A stretch of DNA of 64,000 nucleotides from Spirulina sp. CCY15215 (GTDB taxonomy: Bacteria; Cyanobacteriota; Cyanobacteriia; Cyanobacteriales; Spirulinaceae): the NCBI RefSeq assembly GCF_016888125.1, contig NZ_JACSWA010000599.1:1-64000 (forward strand). The letters run 5' to 3'. The notes beneath the pieces are model-generated. The model saw only the letters and a program-made list of their open reading frames with translations. It was not told the origin of the DNA and did no database searches. A program made the translations under genes and the position numbers. Of this stretch, positions 1-9,059 are shown one piece after another; positions within the stretch are counted from its first letter, which is position 1, and each line of letters opens with the position of its first letter.

Positions 1-317
1 TCTTCCATCGAACTGCCCACAAAAAAAATGCTGTAGCCTTCTTGTTCTATTTTCTCAAGGCTAAACTCTCCTTCTCCTTGGGGAACACCATAGAAGCGAT
101 CGCCAACTTTGAGAATATTGAATCTTTGATAATTTTCTGCAACTAATTCAATTTTTATAATTTTGTCAATCTTTATTTGTGCCTCTTCAACCGAACTGTA
201 CAGAACAAAATTACTATAGTTATTTCGTTCTATTCTCTCCATACTAAACTCTCCTTCTCCCTGAGGAATAGCATAGACCCGATTCAGAGTCTTGAAAATC
301 CTGAATCCCTGATAACC
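1..317 (-). repeat. Two-copy ~61-residue protein module (second copy cut by the window edge)
   Basis: Within the oxygenase-like gene, copy 1 (317 to 135) and copy 2 (134 to 1, partial) encode the same pattern: Y-Q-x-F at the start, then a Y-x-I/V-PQGEGEFS core, an acidic/basic stretch and a Y-S-x-F hydrophobic strand. The spacing is 61 codons. The DNA copies have diverged but both retain the string for PQGEGEF. More copies may lie beyond the edge. Confidence 0.75.
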
Positions 318-1574
318 TTGAGTCATGAGTTTAACGTCATCTAGGGATTGAGGAAAACTCAAATTTGCCATCAGCATGGTATCAATAATCTCACTGAGGG
401 TTGCATAAGTTCGAGAATTTTTGTACTCGACTGGACAAAAATCTACAAGAGAGAGACGACTGGGCAATAAAGTAGCACAATTAGTGACTTGAAGGGCTAA
501 ATCGTCAAGTTTGGCATTACGCAAAATCATCCATGCTCTCTGTAGCATGGAGGCATTAGTTGACTTTTTGCACAATAAATCTACTGCCCTTAAAATTGGC
601 TCCAAAGGTCGAGGAACAAAAGAACAGGCTTTGTCTAAAAGATGAAGAAAATACAGATCGGTATAAGGAAGAGAGGTTATATAGTCTAGGTAAGCATCAA
701 AATCTTGTTCCGATGTGGGCTGAAAATCTTGGAGTCTTCTCCACCCCTCTCCCCCATGCCAAAATAGTCCGAGTTGTAGCGACCCTCGGCGATAATGGGA
801 GTTGTCATCATAAGCATCTGTAATCACCCTCACATCATAAGTATGGCGGCGATAACCCTGGGGTACATGGGACTTTCTGGGAGAAGTGTGTAGATGTTCT
901 CCATGAAAGACAATACAAGAACCAAAAGGAAGGGAATAATCAAGAGGAGAACTCAACTCAAGTAATTCTCGCTTGGTGTTGTCAGTATCAAGAACATAAG
1001 AATTTCGATAGTGTTGAGGAAATATCTGTAAAATCTCATCGGAAGCTAAATCGTGTAAACCAAACCAAGTATTAAACGAGAAACACTGATGCGGCCGATT
1101 GAAATCCCGATGGATATTCGCCTTGCGTGGCATGAAAATCTCAACATCGCTATCATCTGGGGCACTTTCAAAGTAGAAGCGATCGAGTTTCTTTCTATTT
1201 TTAATTAAATTAATAGTTCTTGCATCTACAACTAATCGAGCTAGTCCACAATCTGTAAGGTCAGTAGTTTTACACCCCAGCTTTTCGTAAAATGGATAGA
1301 GTAATTTGAGTAAGGTCTTTTCTTGCTGATGCTTCCGAATTTCTCGGGCCAGCATTTCTATAGCTTCAGGAGAGCATTGATGACCTTGATAAGACGGGTT
1401 GGTGTAGAATAGTTCAATTTCTTGAAAAAGAAAAGACTTTTGCAATTCAGCAAAAATTAGTTTTCTAAAAGCATAAATTGGCTCGCAGTTTCTAACTAAG
1501 AGTATTTCTCCAAATTTAAGCGCACCTAAATGATGATTGCTTAATTCTGAATAATCAATTTCTTGGTAAAACAT
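1..1574 (-). CDS. Putative 2OG-Fe(II) dioxygenase-like protein with C-terminal repeats (partial)
   Basis: This is an open frame from an ATG at 1574 that runs off the left edge after 524 codons without a stop, so the C-terminus is missing. Residues 155-157 are His-Arg-Asp, followed about 70 residues later by a His cluster (224, 227, 229) and Arg 242/243. This spacing fits the HxD...H...R metal and cosubstrate site of phytanoyl-CoA/StrG-like 2-oxoglutarate oxygenases, which hydroxylate or oxidise small molecules or sugars. After about residue 420 come two copies of a roughly 61-residue module with a conserved IPQGEGEFS / VPQGEGEFS core. Modules of this look occur, as I recall, in other glycan-cluster proteins. 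It lies 17 bp upstream of the GtrB-like gene on the same strand. The oxygenase call is an inference from motifs; the substrate is unknown. Confidence 0.7.
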   Translation of the reverse strand, partial: MFYQEIDYSELSNHHLGALKFGEILLVRNCEPIYAFRKLIFAELQKSFLFQEIELFYTNPSYQGHQCSPEAIEMLAREIRKHQQEKTLLKLLYPFYEKLGCKTTDLTDCGLARLVVDARTINLIKNRKKLDRFYFESAPDDSDVEIFMPRKANIHRDFNRPHQCFSFNTWFGLHDLASDEILQIFPQHYRNSYVLDTDNTKRELLELSSPLDYSLPFGSCIVFHGEHLHTSPRKSHVPQGYRRHTYDVRVITDAYDDNSHYRRGSLQLGLFWHGGEGWRRLQDFQPTSEQDFDAYLDYITSLPYTDLYFLHLLDKACSFVPRPLEPILRAVDLLCKKSTNASMLQRAWMILRNAKLDDLALQVTNCATLLPSRLSLVDFCPVEYKNSRTYATLSEIIDTMLMANLSFPQSLDDVKLMTQGYQGFRIFKTLNRVYAIPQGEGEFSMERIERNNYSNFVLYSSVEEAQIKIDKIIKIELVAENYQRFNILKVGDRFYGVPQGEGEFSLEKIEQEGYSIFFVGSSME

Positions 1575-1591
1575 TTTCTCAGACTTCCAAA

Positions 1592-2548
1592 TTAGAAATT
1601 AATTCTTTTTTCTATGATAGTTAAAGGTCTCTTTTTAACCTGCTGATATATCCTGCCTAAATATTCACCAATGATTCCTAAAAATAAAGCATTGACACTA
1701 AAAGAGAGGAGAATAAGTATAGTTGTTGTCGCAAATCCTGCCGGCATATTCACTGCAAAAATCAACCTAGCAAATAAGTATATGAGGCTTAAACAGAGTG
1801 TAAAAAATGAAATACTTATACCAGCATAACTCGCGATTCTTAAAGGTATAATAGAATGATTCAAAATAGCATCAATTGATAAATGAACCATACTACGAAA
1901 AGAAAATTTACTTTGTCCATATTTTCTGTCTCGACGATTGTAATTTATACCGATTTGATTAAAACCCATAGTAGCGATCGTCCCTCTCAAATAAGGTTGA
2001 GAATCATCAATTTCTCTGAGGATATCTATAACAATTCGGTCTACTAAACGAAAGTCTCCTGCATCATGGGGCAAAGAGTCTTCGCTTAGAAAATCTACCA
2101 AGCGATAGAAAATTTTCCTAATGGTTTGGATGAGCCATCCTTCTTTGCGAGTTTTACGAACCCCGTAAACGACTTTATAGCCTTGCTGCCAAAATTTAAT
2201 AAACTCTGGAACAAGTTCCGGAGGGTCTTGTAGATCGGCATCCAATTGAACGGCAAAATCGCCCCTTGCATTCAAATAACCAGTATAAATAGAGTGCTGA
2301 TAACCAAAATTCTTGGAAAAACGAATGATGCGGACGCAACTATTAATATTAGCGAGATCGCGTAATAACTCAAATGTTCCATCATAGCTGTGATTATCGG
2401 TGAATATGATTTCATAATCAAAATTATTCAATTCTGTTTTCATTAAAGAGATTATGGCATCGTAAATGCGATTAACATTATCCTCCTCATTAAACACGGG
2501 AATAATAAAAGATATAAGTTTTGTTTTAGAAAGAATTTGCTCGGTCAT
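1592..2548 (-). CDS. GT2 polyprenyl-phosphate sugar transferase (GtrB / DPM1-like)
   Basis: This 318-residue protein has a family 2 glycosyltransferase domain. It starts with SFIIPVFNEEDN (about residues 13-24), has a DAD metal-binding motif at 103-105 followed by LQDPPE, and ends with two membrane segments (about 240-265 and 275-300). The layout and length match bactoprenol/dolichol-phosphate glucosyltransferases such as GtrB, which move a sugar from a nucleotide donor to undecaprenyl phosphate at the inner face of the membrane. The next gene, a large GT-C-like membrane protein, is the expected partner that uses the lipid-linked sugar on the periplasmic side. No GtrA flippase is seen beside them. 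The sugar is not determined. Confidence 0.9.
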   Translation of the reverse strand: MTEQILSKTKLISFIIPVFNEEDNVNRIYDAIISLMKTELNNFDYEIIFTDNHSYDGTFELLRDLANINSCVRIIRFSKNFGYQHSIYTGYLNARGDFAVQLDADLQDPPELVPEFIKFWQQGYKVVYGVRKTRKEGWLIQTIRKIFYRLVDFLSEDSLPHDAGDFRLVDRIVIDILREIDDSQPYLRGTIATMGFNQIGINYNRRDRKYGQSKFSFRSMVHLSIDAILNHSIIPLRIASYAGISISFFTLCLSLIYLFARLIFAVNMPAGFATTTILILLSFSVNALFLGIIGEYLGRIYQQVKKRPLTIIEKRINF

Positions 2549-2588
2549 AATAATTTTAGAATTTTACTTTGAACTGGTTTTTTAAAAA

Positions 2589-4400
2589 CTAGAATAGATT
2601 TAACTCATTCATATCTATGACGAGGGTATTCTCATCACTTATTTTTGGACTTTCTGGCTTGGAGAGATCGACTCCAAAAATATGTTCTCCAGAGGAATTA
2701 TAAACTGTAACAATGGGGGGCATCTTGGGTTTCTGGCTACTACTATTTACTTCTGAAAATACGCAAGTTAGAATATGAGCAATATTTTGTGGATATCTTG
2801 AGGAATACGCATTTAATTCAGAAATTGAATTGCTTAGAATTGGCGGATAATTGGAATGTGTAGTTACTTTGATTGCTTGCACATTTTGAATAATTTCTTC
2901 CGGAATGGAGTTAATTTTGTATTTTAGATAATGTATTTCTGAGGAGTAAGCGATCGCCAAATTTTGAAGACGTAGATTCGTGTTAAATATATTTACACTG
3001 CATATAAAAGCGAGCAAAGAAAGTAGAACAATTTTTCCATTTACATTTTTGAAATAGTGCGTAAATTTTGTCCTAGAAAAGATAAAATTAAGTATAAATT
3101 CAATTGAAATAATTATGGTAATTAACACAAATGTAGTTAAAGGCACTAATGTTCTCTGATTAATGTCAGAGTTACGACTTACGATGATTGCAAGATACGA
3201 AAGGGGTATGCAAAAAATCGCGATAAAATATTTATAGATAACTAATAATAGATGTACTTTATTCTTGATATAAAACAATTTATTATTTTTATGAGAAAAA
3301 CTTACAATTGAACCCAAGTCTTTTGATAAAAGGACAATAATAGATAATACAAAGAGAAGGATTAAAATAGGTGTTAAAATTTTACTTTCAATATCTATAA
3401 AGTTTAATGAGTTGGCAAATGGAACTTTGACAAACCAGAGAAGTCTTTCAAAGATTCTACCGTAAAGATCGCCGAGAACCCTAGGATCGTATTCAGTAGA
3501 AAATTGCTCAAAGGCAAAGAGCGAGATCAAAACTCTCAGAATCAAAAAGTATAACGCATTTGAAATTAGAAATATTCCCCCAAATATCATACTCTTGATC
3601 GCAAATAAATTAAGACTCAGTTTCTTCTCTCTCAGAAAAGAAATTGCCACAAAACAAGTAAAAAATCCTGCTGAAGGTTGGTAAGTTGATAACGTTAGGA
3701 TATAGAAAATGATAGAAGATACAAAAAATAGTATAAATTTTATTTTAGAAACGAGTAAAAGCAGATTAAAATCCTTTCGGTGCGAGTATCGTGATGATTC
3801 TCTAACCAACTTTTCTGCTAACCAAATCGAGAAAATTGAGAAAATAATGGCAACCGGCATATATGCTGTCATTATCCAAGTATTATAAACATGGAAAGAA
3901 AAACCCGTTACAATTATCAAAGAAAGCCCATAAGCAACCAGCTTTTTGAACTCTAGATAAATCAGATATCTATTAATGAGGAAAAAAATAATTGAGGTCA
4001 AAAAGATAGAGATTAAACGCACAAAGTTAGCACTATCTAGGCCATCTATCATCGTGCCTAAAGGACAGACAACAACATTAGAAAGAGGACGACCAATCAC
4101 TAATAAAAATAGATATTGAGGATGAGTGTTGCACATCCCTTTTTGCCAAGCCCAGAAATAAAAATCATCATGAAATACAAAATATGAATTGGTGAGTGGT
4201 GCATAAGCTAATAATAGAAAGAATAATCCTGAAATATATGTAATGGCACTTTCCCAAAACTGGATTTTAAGTTTCAAGCATATTTGTTTCAAGCATATTT
4301 GGTAGATGCAAAATAAACCTAAAGCAGTGACTACCCAGACTATCGAATAAACACTTACATTGGAATAGTCGTTCGAGATACTTTCTAATATTTTTAACAT
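2589..4400 (-). CDS. Multi-pass membrane glucosyltransferase-like protein (GtrII / GT-C type)
   Basis: This 603-residue protein is very hydrophobic, with roughly 10-12 membrane helices and a hydrophilic C-terminal domain of about 110 residues. The first periplasmic loop carries an acidic pair in FHDDFYFW, the usual catalytic position in GT-C enzymes that use polyprenyl-phosphate sugars. Together with the downstream GtrB-like gene it looks like the serotype-type transferase of an O-antigen glycosylation pair. A 15-bp tandem duplication near the N-terminus (4272-4301) repeats Lys-Gln-Ile-Cys-Leu. Six bases separate it from the epimerase gene upstream. The precise sugar and linkage cannot be read from the sequence. 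Confidence 0.75.
   Translation of the reverse strand: MLKILESISNDYSNVSVYSIVWVVTALGLFCIYQICLKQICLKLKIQFWESAITYISGLFFLLLAYAPLTNSYFVFHDDFYFWAWQKGMCNTHPQYLFLLVIGRPLSNVVVCPLGTMIDGLDSANFVRLISIFLTSIIFFLINRYLIYLEFKKLVAYGLSLIIVTGFSFHVYNTWIMTAYMPVAIIFSIFSIWLAEKLVRESSRYSHRKDFNLLLLVSKIKFILFFVSSIIFYILTLSTYQPSAGFFTCFVAISFLREKKLSLNLFAIKSMIFGGIFLISNALYFLILRVLISLFAFEQFSTEYDPRVLGDLYGRIFERLLWFVKVPFANSLNFIDIESKILTPILILLFVLSIIVLLSKDLGSIVSFSHKNNKLFYIKNKVHLLLVIYKYFIAIFCIPLSYLAIIVSRNSDINQRTLVPLTTFVLITIIISIEFILNFIFSRTKFTHYFKNVNGKIVLLSLLAFICSVNIFNTNLRLQNLAIAYSSEIHYLKYKINSIPEEIIQNVQAIKVTTHSNYPPILSNSISELNAYSSRYPQNIAHILTCVFSEVNSSSQKPKMPPIVTVYNSSGEHIFGVDLSKPESPKISDENTLVIDMNELNLF
4272..4301 (-). repeat. 15-bp tandem duplication inside the GT-C gene
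   Basis: The unit TTTCAAGCATATTTG is present twice in direct succession. On the coding strand it duplicates five residues (KQICL) between the first and second membrane helices without changing the frame. Confidence 0.9.
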
Positions 4401-4406
4401 TGTTCT

Positions 4407-5348
4407 TTATTGATTTAAAAAACAATAAGGGTTAGAGTATAAAGTTTTTTCGATACCTTCCGATAAGGTGTGTTGGGGATGCCATCCTAGATTCTTTAGA
4501 GGATTTATTGAGGCTTTAGAATCCATTATTTCATAGTTTGCATAAGGAATAGCACCAAAATTCAACTTCGTTCGTGAATTTAGAGAATCATGAATCATTT
4601 CTACAAAATCTCTGAGAAGAATGCTCTCACCTGTACCAACTTCATATTCGATATAGGAGTTATCTACAGATGGGATCAAATGGTATTTCTTAATTAGAGT
4701 TAGAAAAGCATCCACAACATCTTCCACATAGATAAAATCTCGACGCTGAGTTCCCAAGGTTAAATCAATTTTTGGAACATTATTTTTAAGATTTTCAATC
4801 AAAAAGGGTAAAAACTTATTACTATTATCATGAGGTCCAAAAATATGCTCTAGTCTTAAATTTAAAAGTTTTATCGAACTTTTCTGTCTCAAGATTGTCA
4901 TCCATTCAAGCAAGTTTTGTTTGGATAATGAATAAGCTGGTAATTTTCCATAGGGAATGGAAAATTTATTAAAATAGGTGTCTGTGTTTATAAAAACTTT
5001 TATTTTAAACTCTCCTGAGCATTCTAATAGACTCAGAGGAAAAACTAGATTTGATTCAATTACTCCAGTTATAGGCTCGTTCAATGAACGCCCATAATTA
5101 GTTGCTAGATGAATAATTGCATCACCCTGAAAAGAGGTAAGAATTTCTGGTATTAACATTGTGTCTAAGTCAAAAATATCTATAAGACTTAAAAAAGGAT
5201 TCAGTCTTGATAAATCAGAAAACTTCCGTTTAAGTATTCCTACCTTATAGCCTTCAGCAACCAACTTAGAAATGACGTGATGACCTAAAAAACCTGTTGC
5301 TCCAGTAACAAGAATATTTTTTAAGGCTTTAGAATTTTCTTTCTTCAT
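4407..5348 (-). CDS. NAD-dependent sugar epimerase/dehydratase (extended SDR)
   Basis: This 313-residue protein has the Rossmann glycine motif GATGFLG (16-22) and the catalytic Tyr-x-x-x-Lys at 139-143 (YSLSK), both typical of extended short-chain dehydrogenases that act on NDP-sugars. The later GTQRRDFIYVEDVVDAF stretch is the standard C-terminal hallmark of this family. It would reduce, epimerise or dehydrate a nucleotide sugar in the cytoplasm. It begins the minus-strand run that continues into the GT-C and GtrB-like genes. Its substrate could be a 4-keto-6-deoxy sugar from the nearby CDP cassette, but this is only a guess from position. Confidence 0.88.
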   Translation of the reverse strand: MKKENSKALKNILVTGATGFLGHHVISKLVAEGYKVGILKRKFSDLSRLNPFLSLIDIFDLDTMLIPEILTSFQGDAIIHLATNYGRSLNEPITGVIESNLVFPLSLLECSGEFKIKVFINTDTYFNKFSIPYGKLPAYSLSKQNLLEWMTILRQKSSIKLLNLRLEHIFGPHDNSNKFLPFLIENLKNNVPKIDLTLGTQRRDFIYVEDVVDAFLTLIKKYHLIPSVDNSYIEYEVGTGESILLRDFVEMIHDSLNSRTKLNFGAIPYANYEIMDSKASINPLKNLGWHPQHTLSEGIEKTLYSNPYCFLNQ

Positions 5349-5698
5349 ATCATTACCTCTTGTACTGTGATTTTGTCAACTCATTCATATCTAGGGCTTG
5401 CTGTATAAGTGTGAAAGCTATGCTAGATATGTAGTTTTCAGCTTTTTTGAGCTAAAAAAGTCCAAGGTTATTGCCCCGAGTCGCTCAAAACCCTTGCATT
5501 TTCGTGGAAAATTTCTGGGTAGATTGGCGATCGCAGCGATGAAACTACCATTGTGTATACCGTATAGCCTCCAGAATCGATCTATCCACTTTCCATCCTT
5601 CTTCTTCTGGTACAGTTAGAACGAGAGGGGTAATTGCTCCCTTAATTGAGTTAGGTGCTGGCTTTAACCCTGATTTATCCGTAGTTGACAATATCTTA
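5349..5698. other. Gap with no intact gene; faint sugar-nucleotide dehydrogenase-like relic
   Basis: No convincing intact gene is present. From about 5543 to 5698 the plus-strand frame that continues into the rfbF relic is open. It reads a short stretch (STFHPSSSGTVRTRG then VIAPLIE) that weakly resembles the loop before the catalytic domain of UDP-sugar 6-dehydrogenases. That resemblance is too short to assert. The left part must hold the promoter of the epimerase gene, but no clear -35/-10 pair was found. Confidence 0.35.
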
Positions 5699-5983
5699 AT
5701 GTATGGTGTATTTCTAGGTTTCTCTCGGCAATATATGCGGGCGAAAACCGACGAAATTTTAGAATTTAACGGTGGTTTCTTTATTCTTAATAAAAAAGTT
5801 TTGGATTTTATTGAATCTACTACAACAATTTGGGAACAAGAGCCACTACAAAAACTTGTTAATATTGGTGAACTAGCTGTTTATGAGCATACAGGTTTTT
5901 GGCAGTGCATGGATACTTATCGGGAGATGGAGTTCCTGAATGAACTCTGGCTCAATAGTTCAGCACCTTGGAGGGTTTGGTAA
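5699..5983 (+). pseudogene. rfbF: Glucose-1-phosphate cytidylyltransferase relic (C-terminal third of RfbF)
   Basis: The translated frame contains NGGFFIL, then TIWEQEPLQKL, GFWQCMDT and a terminal PWRVW. These are the conserved C-terminal landmarks of RfbF/DdhA, which makes CDP-glucose from CTP and glucose-1-phosphate. RfbF is normally about 255-260 residues, and only about the last 75 are here. The N-terminal CTP-binding half (GGLGTR signature) is absent from the sequence upstream. The stop overlaps the next gene's start as TAATG, the arrangement expected in an intact rfbFG operon. It is therefore a decayed or truncated copy, and CDP-glucose must come from another locus if the pathway works. 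Confidence 0.85.
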
Positions 5984-6954
5984 TGAGTGATTTTTGGGAA
6001 GATAGAGCAGTTTTTGTAACAGGGTGCAGTGGTCTTTTGGGAAGTTGGCTAGTTTCTGAGCTCATCGATCGCAAGGCCAAAGTTGTTGGACTCGTGAGGG
6101 ACTGGGTTCCTTTTTCAAAACTCTTTTCTGAGAAAAGTTTAGACCAGATTAGCTTAGTTGCAGGTCAAGTTGAGGATATTCATATCTTAGAACGAATCCT
6201 CTCGGACTATGAAATTGATACTGTATTCCATCTGGCTGCTCAAACCATTGTCGGAATTGCCAATAAAAATCCTATCGGCACTTTTCAAGCAAATATTCAA
6301 GGGACGTGGAATGTTTTGGAGGCATGTAGGAGAGTTGGTGGTGTTAGTCGTATTATTATTGCCTCCAGCGATAAGGCTTATGGCGACCAAGAAATATTAC
6401 CTTATAGTGAGGACACCCCTCTGCAAGGAAAACATCCTTACGATGTTTCAAAAAGTTGTGCTGACTTGATTTCTGCCACTTACTATGAGTCTTACACTCT
6501 GCCAATTTGTATTACAAGATGTGGTAACTTTTATGGAGGTGGAGACTTGAACTTTAATCGCATTGTTCCAGATACTATTCGTTCTACTCTTAGAGGACAA
6601 CCGATTACAATCCGGAGTGATGGCAGTTACATCAGAGATTATTTTTATGTCAAAGATGGGGTTTTGGCTTACATTCATTTAGCCGAACAAATGGATAGAA
6701 AAGAAGTTGTAGGAGAGGCCTTTAATTTTAGCAATGAATTACAGGTAACAGTTCTGGAAATCGTCAAAACAATATTAAACTTGATGAACCGAGAAGATAT
6801 ATTTCCCATTATTTTAGGAGAGGCTTATAATGAGATTAAACACCAGTATCTTTCGGCGAATAAAGCGAGAACTTTACTCAATTGGAAGCCAAGTTTTTCT
6901 CTTGAGGCTGGTCTTGCCGAGACGATCGCTTGGTATCGAGAGTTTCTAAAGTAA
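5983..6954 (+). CDS. rfbG: CDP-glucose 4,6-dehydratase
   Basis: The protein is 323 residues from the ATG at 5983; an in-frame TTG at 5968 is less likely because the ATG forms a TAATG overlap with the rfbF relic. It has the NAD-binding motif TGCSGLLG (13-20), SSDKAYG (128-134), and the catalytic Tyr153-x-x-x-Lys157 (YDVSK). SSDKAYG is characteristic of CDP-glucose 4,6-dehydratases. The enzyme converts CDP-glucose to CDP-4-keto-6-deoxyglucose, the first committed step to 3,6-dideoxyhexoses. It is followed by rfbH, which uses this product. It is slightly shorter than the roughly 355-residue family members. Confidence 0.93.
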   Translation: MSDFWEDRAVFVTGCSGLLGSWLVSELIDRKAKVVGLVRDWVPFSKLFSEKSLDQISLVAGQVEDIHILERILSDYEIDTVFHLAAQTIVGIANKNPIGTFQANIQGTWNVLEACRRVGGVSRIIIASSDKAYGDQEILPYSEDTPLQGKHPYDVSKSCADLISATYYESYTLPICITRCGNFYGGGDLNFNRIVPDTIRSTLRGQPITIRSDGSYIRDYFYVKDGVLAYIHLAEQMDRKEVVGEAFNFSNELQVTVLEIVKTILNLMNREDIFPIILGEAYNEIKHQYLSANKARTLLNWKPSFSLEAGLAETIAWYREFLK

Positions 6955-6984
6955 CGAATTTTTTTTTTTAATAGCGAGGTTTTT

Positions 6985-8346
6985 GTGGAAGAACTTTTTC
7001 CCGATTTGAATCATTGTTCTGCGAAAGAGCGCGATTTGCGCTTAGATGTATTGAGGGCTGCCGAAAAATATTACCAATATAAATTCTCGCAGAAAGAATT
7101 TATTCCGTGTGAAACTTATATCCCGGTATCTGGTAAAGTTTTTGATGAGAGAGAGCTATTTACTTTACTGGATTCATCTCTGGATTTTTGGCTGACAACC
7201 GGTCGCTATGCGGAAAAATTTGAACAGCAATTTGCTGAATGGATAGGGGTCAAGCATTGTTTGCTTGTAAATTCTGGCTCATCTGCTAATCTACTTGCCT
7301 TATCCGCTTTAACGTCTCCTAAATTGGGCGATCGCCGTCTTGTGCCGGGAGATGAGGTGATTACCGTAGCTGCGGGTTTTCCCACAACTGTTAATCCTAT
7401 TATCCAAAATCAGTTGATTCCCGTGTTTGTGGATATTAAAATCCCAACTTATAATATAGATACTTCCTATTTAGAAGATGCATTATCTCCGAAAACTAAA
7501 GCGATTATGCTGGCTCATACTTTGGGAAATCCCTTCAATCTTAAAGAAATATTAGAATTTGCTCGAGAACACGATCTTTGGTTAATTGAAGATAATTGTG
7601 ATGCGGTTGGTAGTTTATACGAAGGGCAAAAAACGGGCACATTTGGGGATATTTCTACCGTTAGCTTTTATCCTGCTCATCACATGACAATGGGTGAAGG
7701 AGGAGCCGTTTTAACAAATGATAGTCGTCTGAAAAAAATCATCGAATCCTTTCGAGATTGGGGAAGAGATTGTTGGTGTCCTCCAGGAAAAGACAACAGT
7801 TGTCAGAAGCGTTTTGCATGGCAATTGGGGGATTTACCTTACGGTTACGACCACAAATATACCTATTCCCATATTGGGTATAACTTGAAAATGACCGATA
7901 TGCAAGCGGCTGTAGGTTGTGCTCAGTTAGAGAAATTAGATGAATTCGTCAATAAGCGAATCCAAAACTTTGGGTTTTTGAGAGAAAAACTAGATTTCTT
8001 AAACGATCGCTTCTATCTTCCAGAAGAAACAACCCACTCAAAACCTAGTTGGTTTGGATTCCCTATGACTATCAAAGAATCCTCAAACTTACAGCGCGGA
8101 CAGGTTATCAATTTTTTGCAGCAGAATAAGATAGGTACTCGTTTACTCTTTGGAGGTAATATTTTAAAACAACCCGCTTACCAACAGATTAAATGTAGGA
8201 TTGTTTCTGAACTCAGTAGCAGTGATCGGGTAATGAATAATACTTTCTGGATCGGAGTTTATCCCGGCATTACAGAACCCATGATAACCTATGTGCAACA
8301 AGTCTTTAAGCGGGGTATCGAAAATGATTTTTCCTTAATTGTCTAG
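6985..8346 (+). CDS. rfbH: CDP-4-keto-6-deoxy-D-glucose 3-dehydrase (E1)
   Basis: This 453-residue protein starts at GTG and has the fold of DegT/DnrJ aminotransferases. The PLP lysine is replaced by His232 in [11 protein letters not shown], the hallmark of E1 dehydrases, which use PMP rather than forming a Schiff base. Four cysteines (205, 263, 265, 273) give exactly the C-X57-C-X-C-X7-C spacing described for the [2Fe-2S] cluster of E1. With an E3 reductase it removes the C3 hydroxyl to give CDP-3,6-dideoxy-4-keto sugar. No E3 reductase gene is seen nearby. It sits 30 bp after rfbG and 5 bp before the RmlC-like gene. Confidence 0.95.
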   Translation: MEELFPDLNHCSAKERDLRLDVLRAAEKYYQYKFSQKEFIPCETYIPVSGKVFDERELFTLLDSSLDFWLTTGRYAEKFEQQFAEWIGVKHCLLVNSGSSANLLALSALTSPKLGDRRLVPGDEVITVAAGFPTTVNPIIQNQLIPVFVDIKIPTYNIDTSYLEDALSPKTKAIMLAHTLGNPFNLKEILEFAREHDLWLIEDNCDAVGSLYEGQKTGTFGDISTVSFYPAHHMTMGEGGAVLTNDSRLKKIIESFRDWGRDCWCPPGKDNSCQKRFAWQLGDLPYGYDHKYTYSHIGYNLKMTDMQAAVGCAQLEKLDEFVNKRIQNFGFLREKLDFLNDRFYLPEETTHSKPSWFGFPMTIKESSNLQRGQVINFLQQNKIGTRLLFGGNILKQPAYQQIKCRIVSELSSSDRVMNNTFWIGVYPGITEPMITYVQQVFKRGIENDFSLIV

Positions 8347-8351
8347 GTATT

Positions 8352-8927
8352 ATGAAAACTTCTTCAGGTATACTCCTTCGAGAGACATCAATTAAAGGAT
8401 GCTACGAACTTCAACCTAATCTTAAGAAAGATGAACGAGGGTCTTTCGTCAAAACTTTTCACAAGGATGATTTTGAGGCATTGAATCTTGAGGTCGATTT
8501 TGCTGAAGAATACTATTCAGTTTCTCATCAAAAAGTCCTTAGAGGTCTTCATTTTCAGATTCCTCCTCACGATCATGTTAAAATGGTTTACTGCCTCTTG
8601 GGAGAGATCCAAGATGTTGTCGTCGATTTAAGAATGGACTCTCCGAGTTATGGTAAGTATGAGATACTTACATTGAGTTCCGAAATTGCAAATATGGTTT
8701 ATCTTCCTAAAGGAACAGCACATGGTTTTTTAACCCTCAGCGAATCAGCGATCGTCATGTACAAAGTGACAAAAACCTATGCTCCTGACTTTGATAGGGG
8801 GGTTTTGTGGAACTCATTAAATATCCCTTGGCAGGAAAAAAATCCCGTTCTTTCAGAACGCGATCGCTCATTTCAACCTTTGGAAAAGTTTCAAAGTCCT
8901 TTCATCGCACAGGGGAGCCCCGGTTAA
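8352..8927 (+). CDS. RmlC-like NDP-4-keto-sugar 3,5/5-epimerase
   Basis: This 191-residue cupin protein carries the RmlC landmarks KDERGSFVKTF, VLRGLHFQ with the catalytic His in GLHFQ, and PKGTAHGFLTL. RmlC proteins epimerise dTDP-4-keto-6-deoxyglucose. After RfbG and RfbH, the closer precedent is AscE, the 5-epimerase acting on CDP-3,6-dideoxy-4-hexulose in ascarylose synthesis. The last roughly eight codons overlap, in antisense, a relic of an unrelated SDR gene (8903-9056). The native C-terminus was therefore probably lost and replaced by readthrough into foreign sequence. The enzyme core looks intact. The exact substrate is an inference from context. Confidence 0.9.
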   Translation: MKTSSGILLRETSIKGCYELQPNLKKDERGSFVKTFHKDDFEALNLEVDFAEEYYSVSHQKVLRGLHFQIPPHDHVKMVYCLLGEIQDVVVDLRMDSPSYGKYEILTLSSEIANMVYLPKGTAHGFLTLSESAIVMYKVTKTYAPDFDRGVLWNSLNIPWQEKNPVLSERDRSFQPLEKFQSPFIAQGSPG

Positions 8928-9056
8928 ACAAGCCAAGGGTAAAATAACATCTACCTTAGCTACGAGTTCCTTGACGAGATCGCGATCGCGCACGTCCCCC
9001 CGAATAATTTTCAGATTGCGATCGTAACAACAATCCAGTAAGGGTATTTGACCATT
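8903..9056 (-). pseudogene. Relic of an NAD-dependent epimerase/dehydratase
   Basis: On the minus strand this stretch translates to about 50 residues beginning LLDCCYDRNLKIIRGDVRDRD and continuing through VDVILPLACLTGAPLCDE. The pattern 'GDVRD ... LPLA-LxGAP-CD' is that of extended SDR sugar epimerases around residues 40-100. Both the N-terminal Rossmann motif and the rest of the protein are missing. One end meets the radical SAM gene's stop and the other lies inside the tail of the RmlC-like gene on the opposite strand. I infer that the plus-strand CDP-sugar cassette broke into, or recombined with, this gene. Confidence 0.75.
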
Positions 9057-9059
9057 ATT

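Noticed and set aside
5378-5393. A 16-bp string (AACTCATTCATATCTA) identical to 2602-2617 near the end of the GT-C gene
   Set aside because: One exact 16-mer match is about what chance gives in 64 kb of AT-rich DNA, and the flanks do not match.
5398-5619. Open frame of 73 codons upstream of the rfbF relic
   Set aside because: Its sequence has no family pattern, no ribosome-binding site and overlaps the relic region in another frame.
6187-6678. Open frames antisense or out of frame to rfbG
   Set aside because: rfbG has clear motifs throughout; these are shadows.
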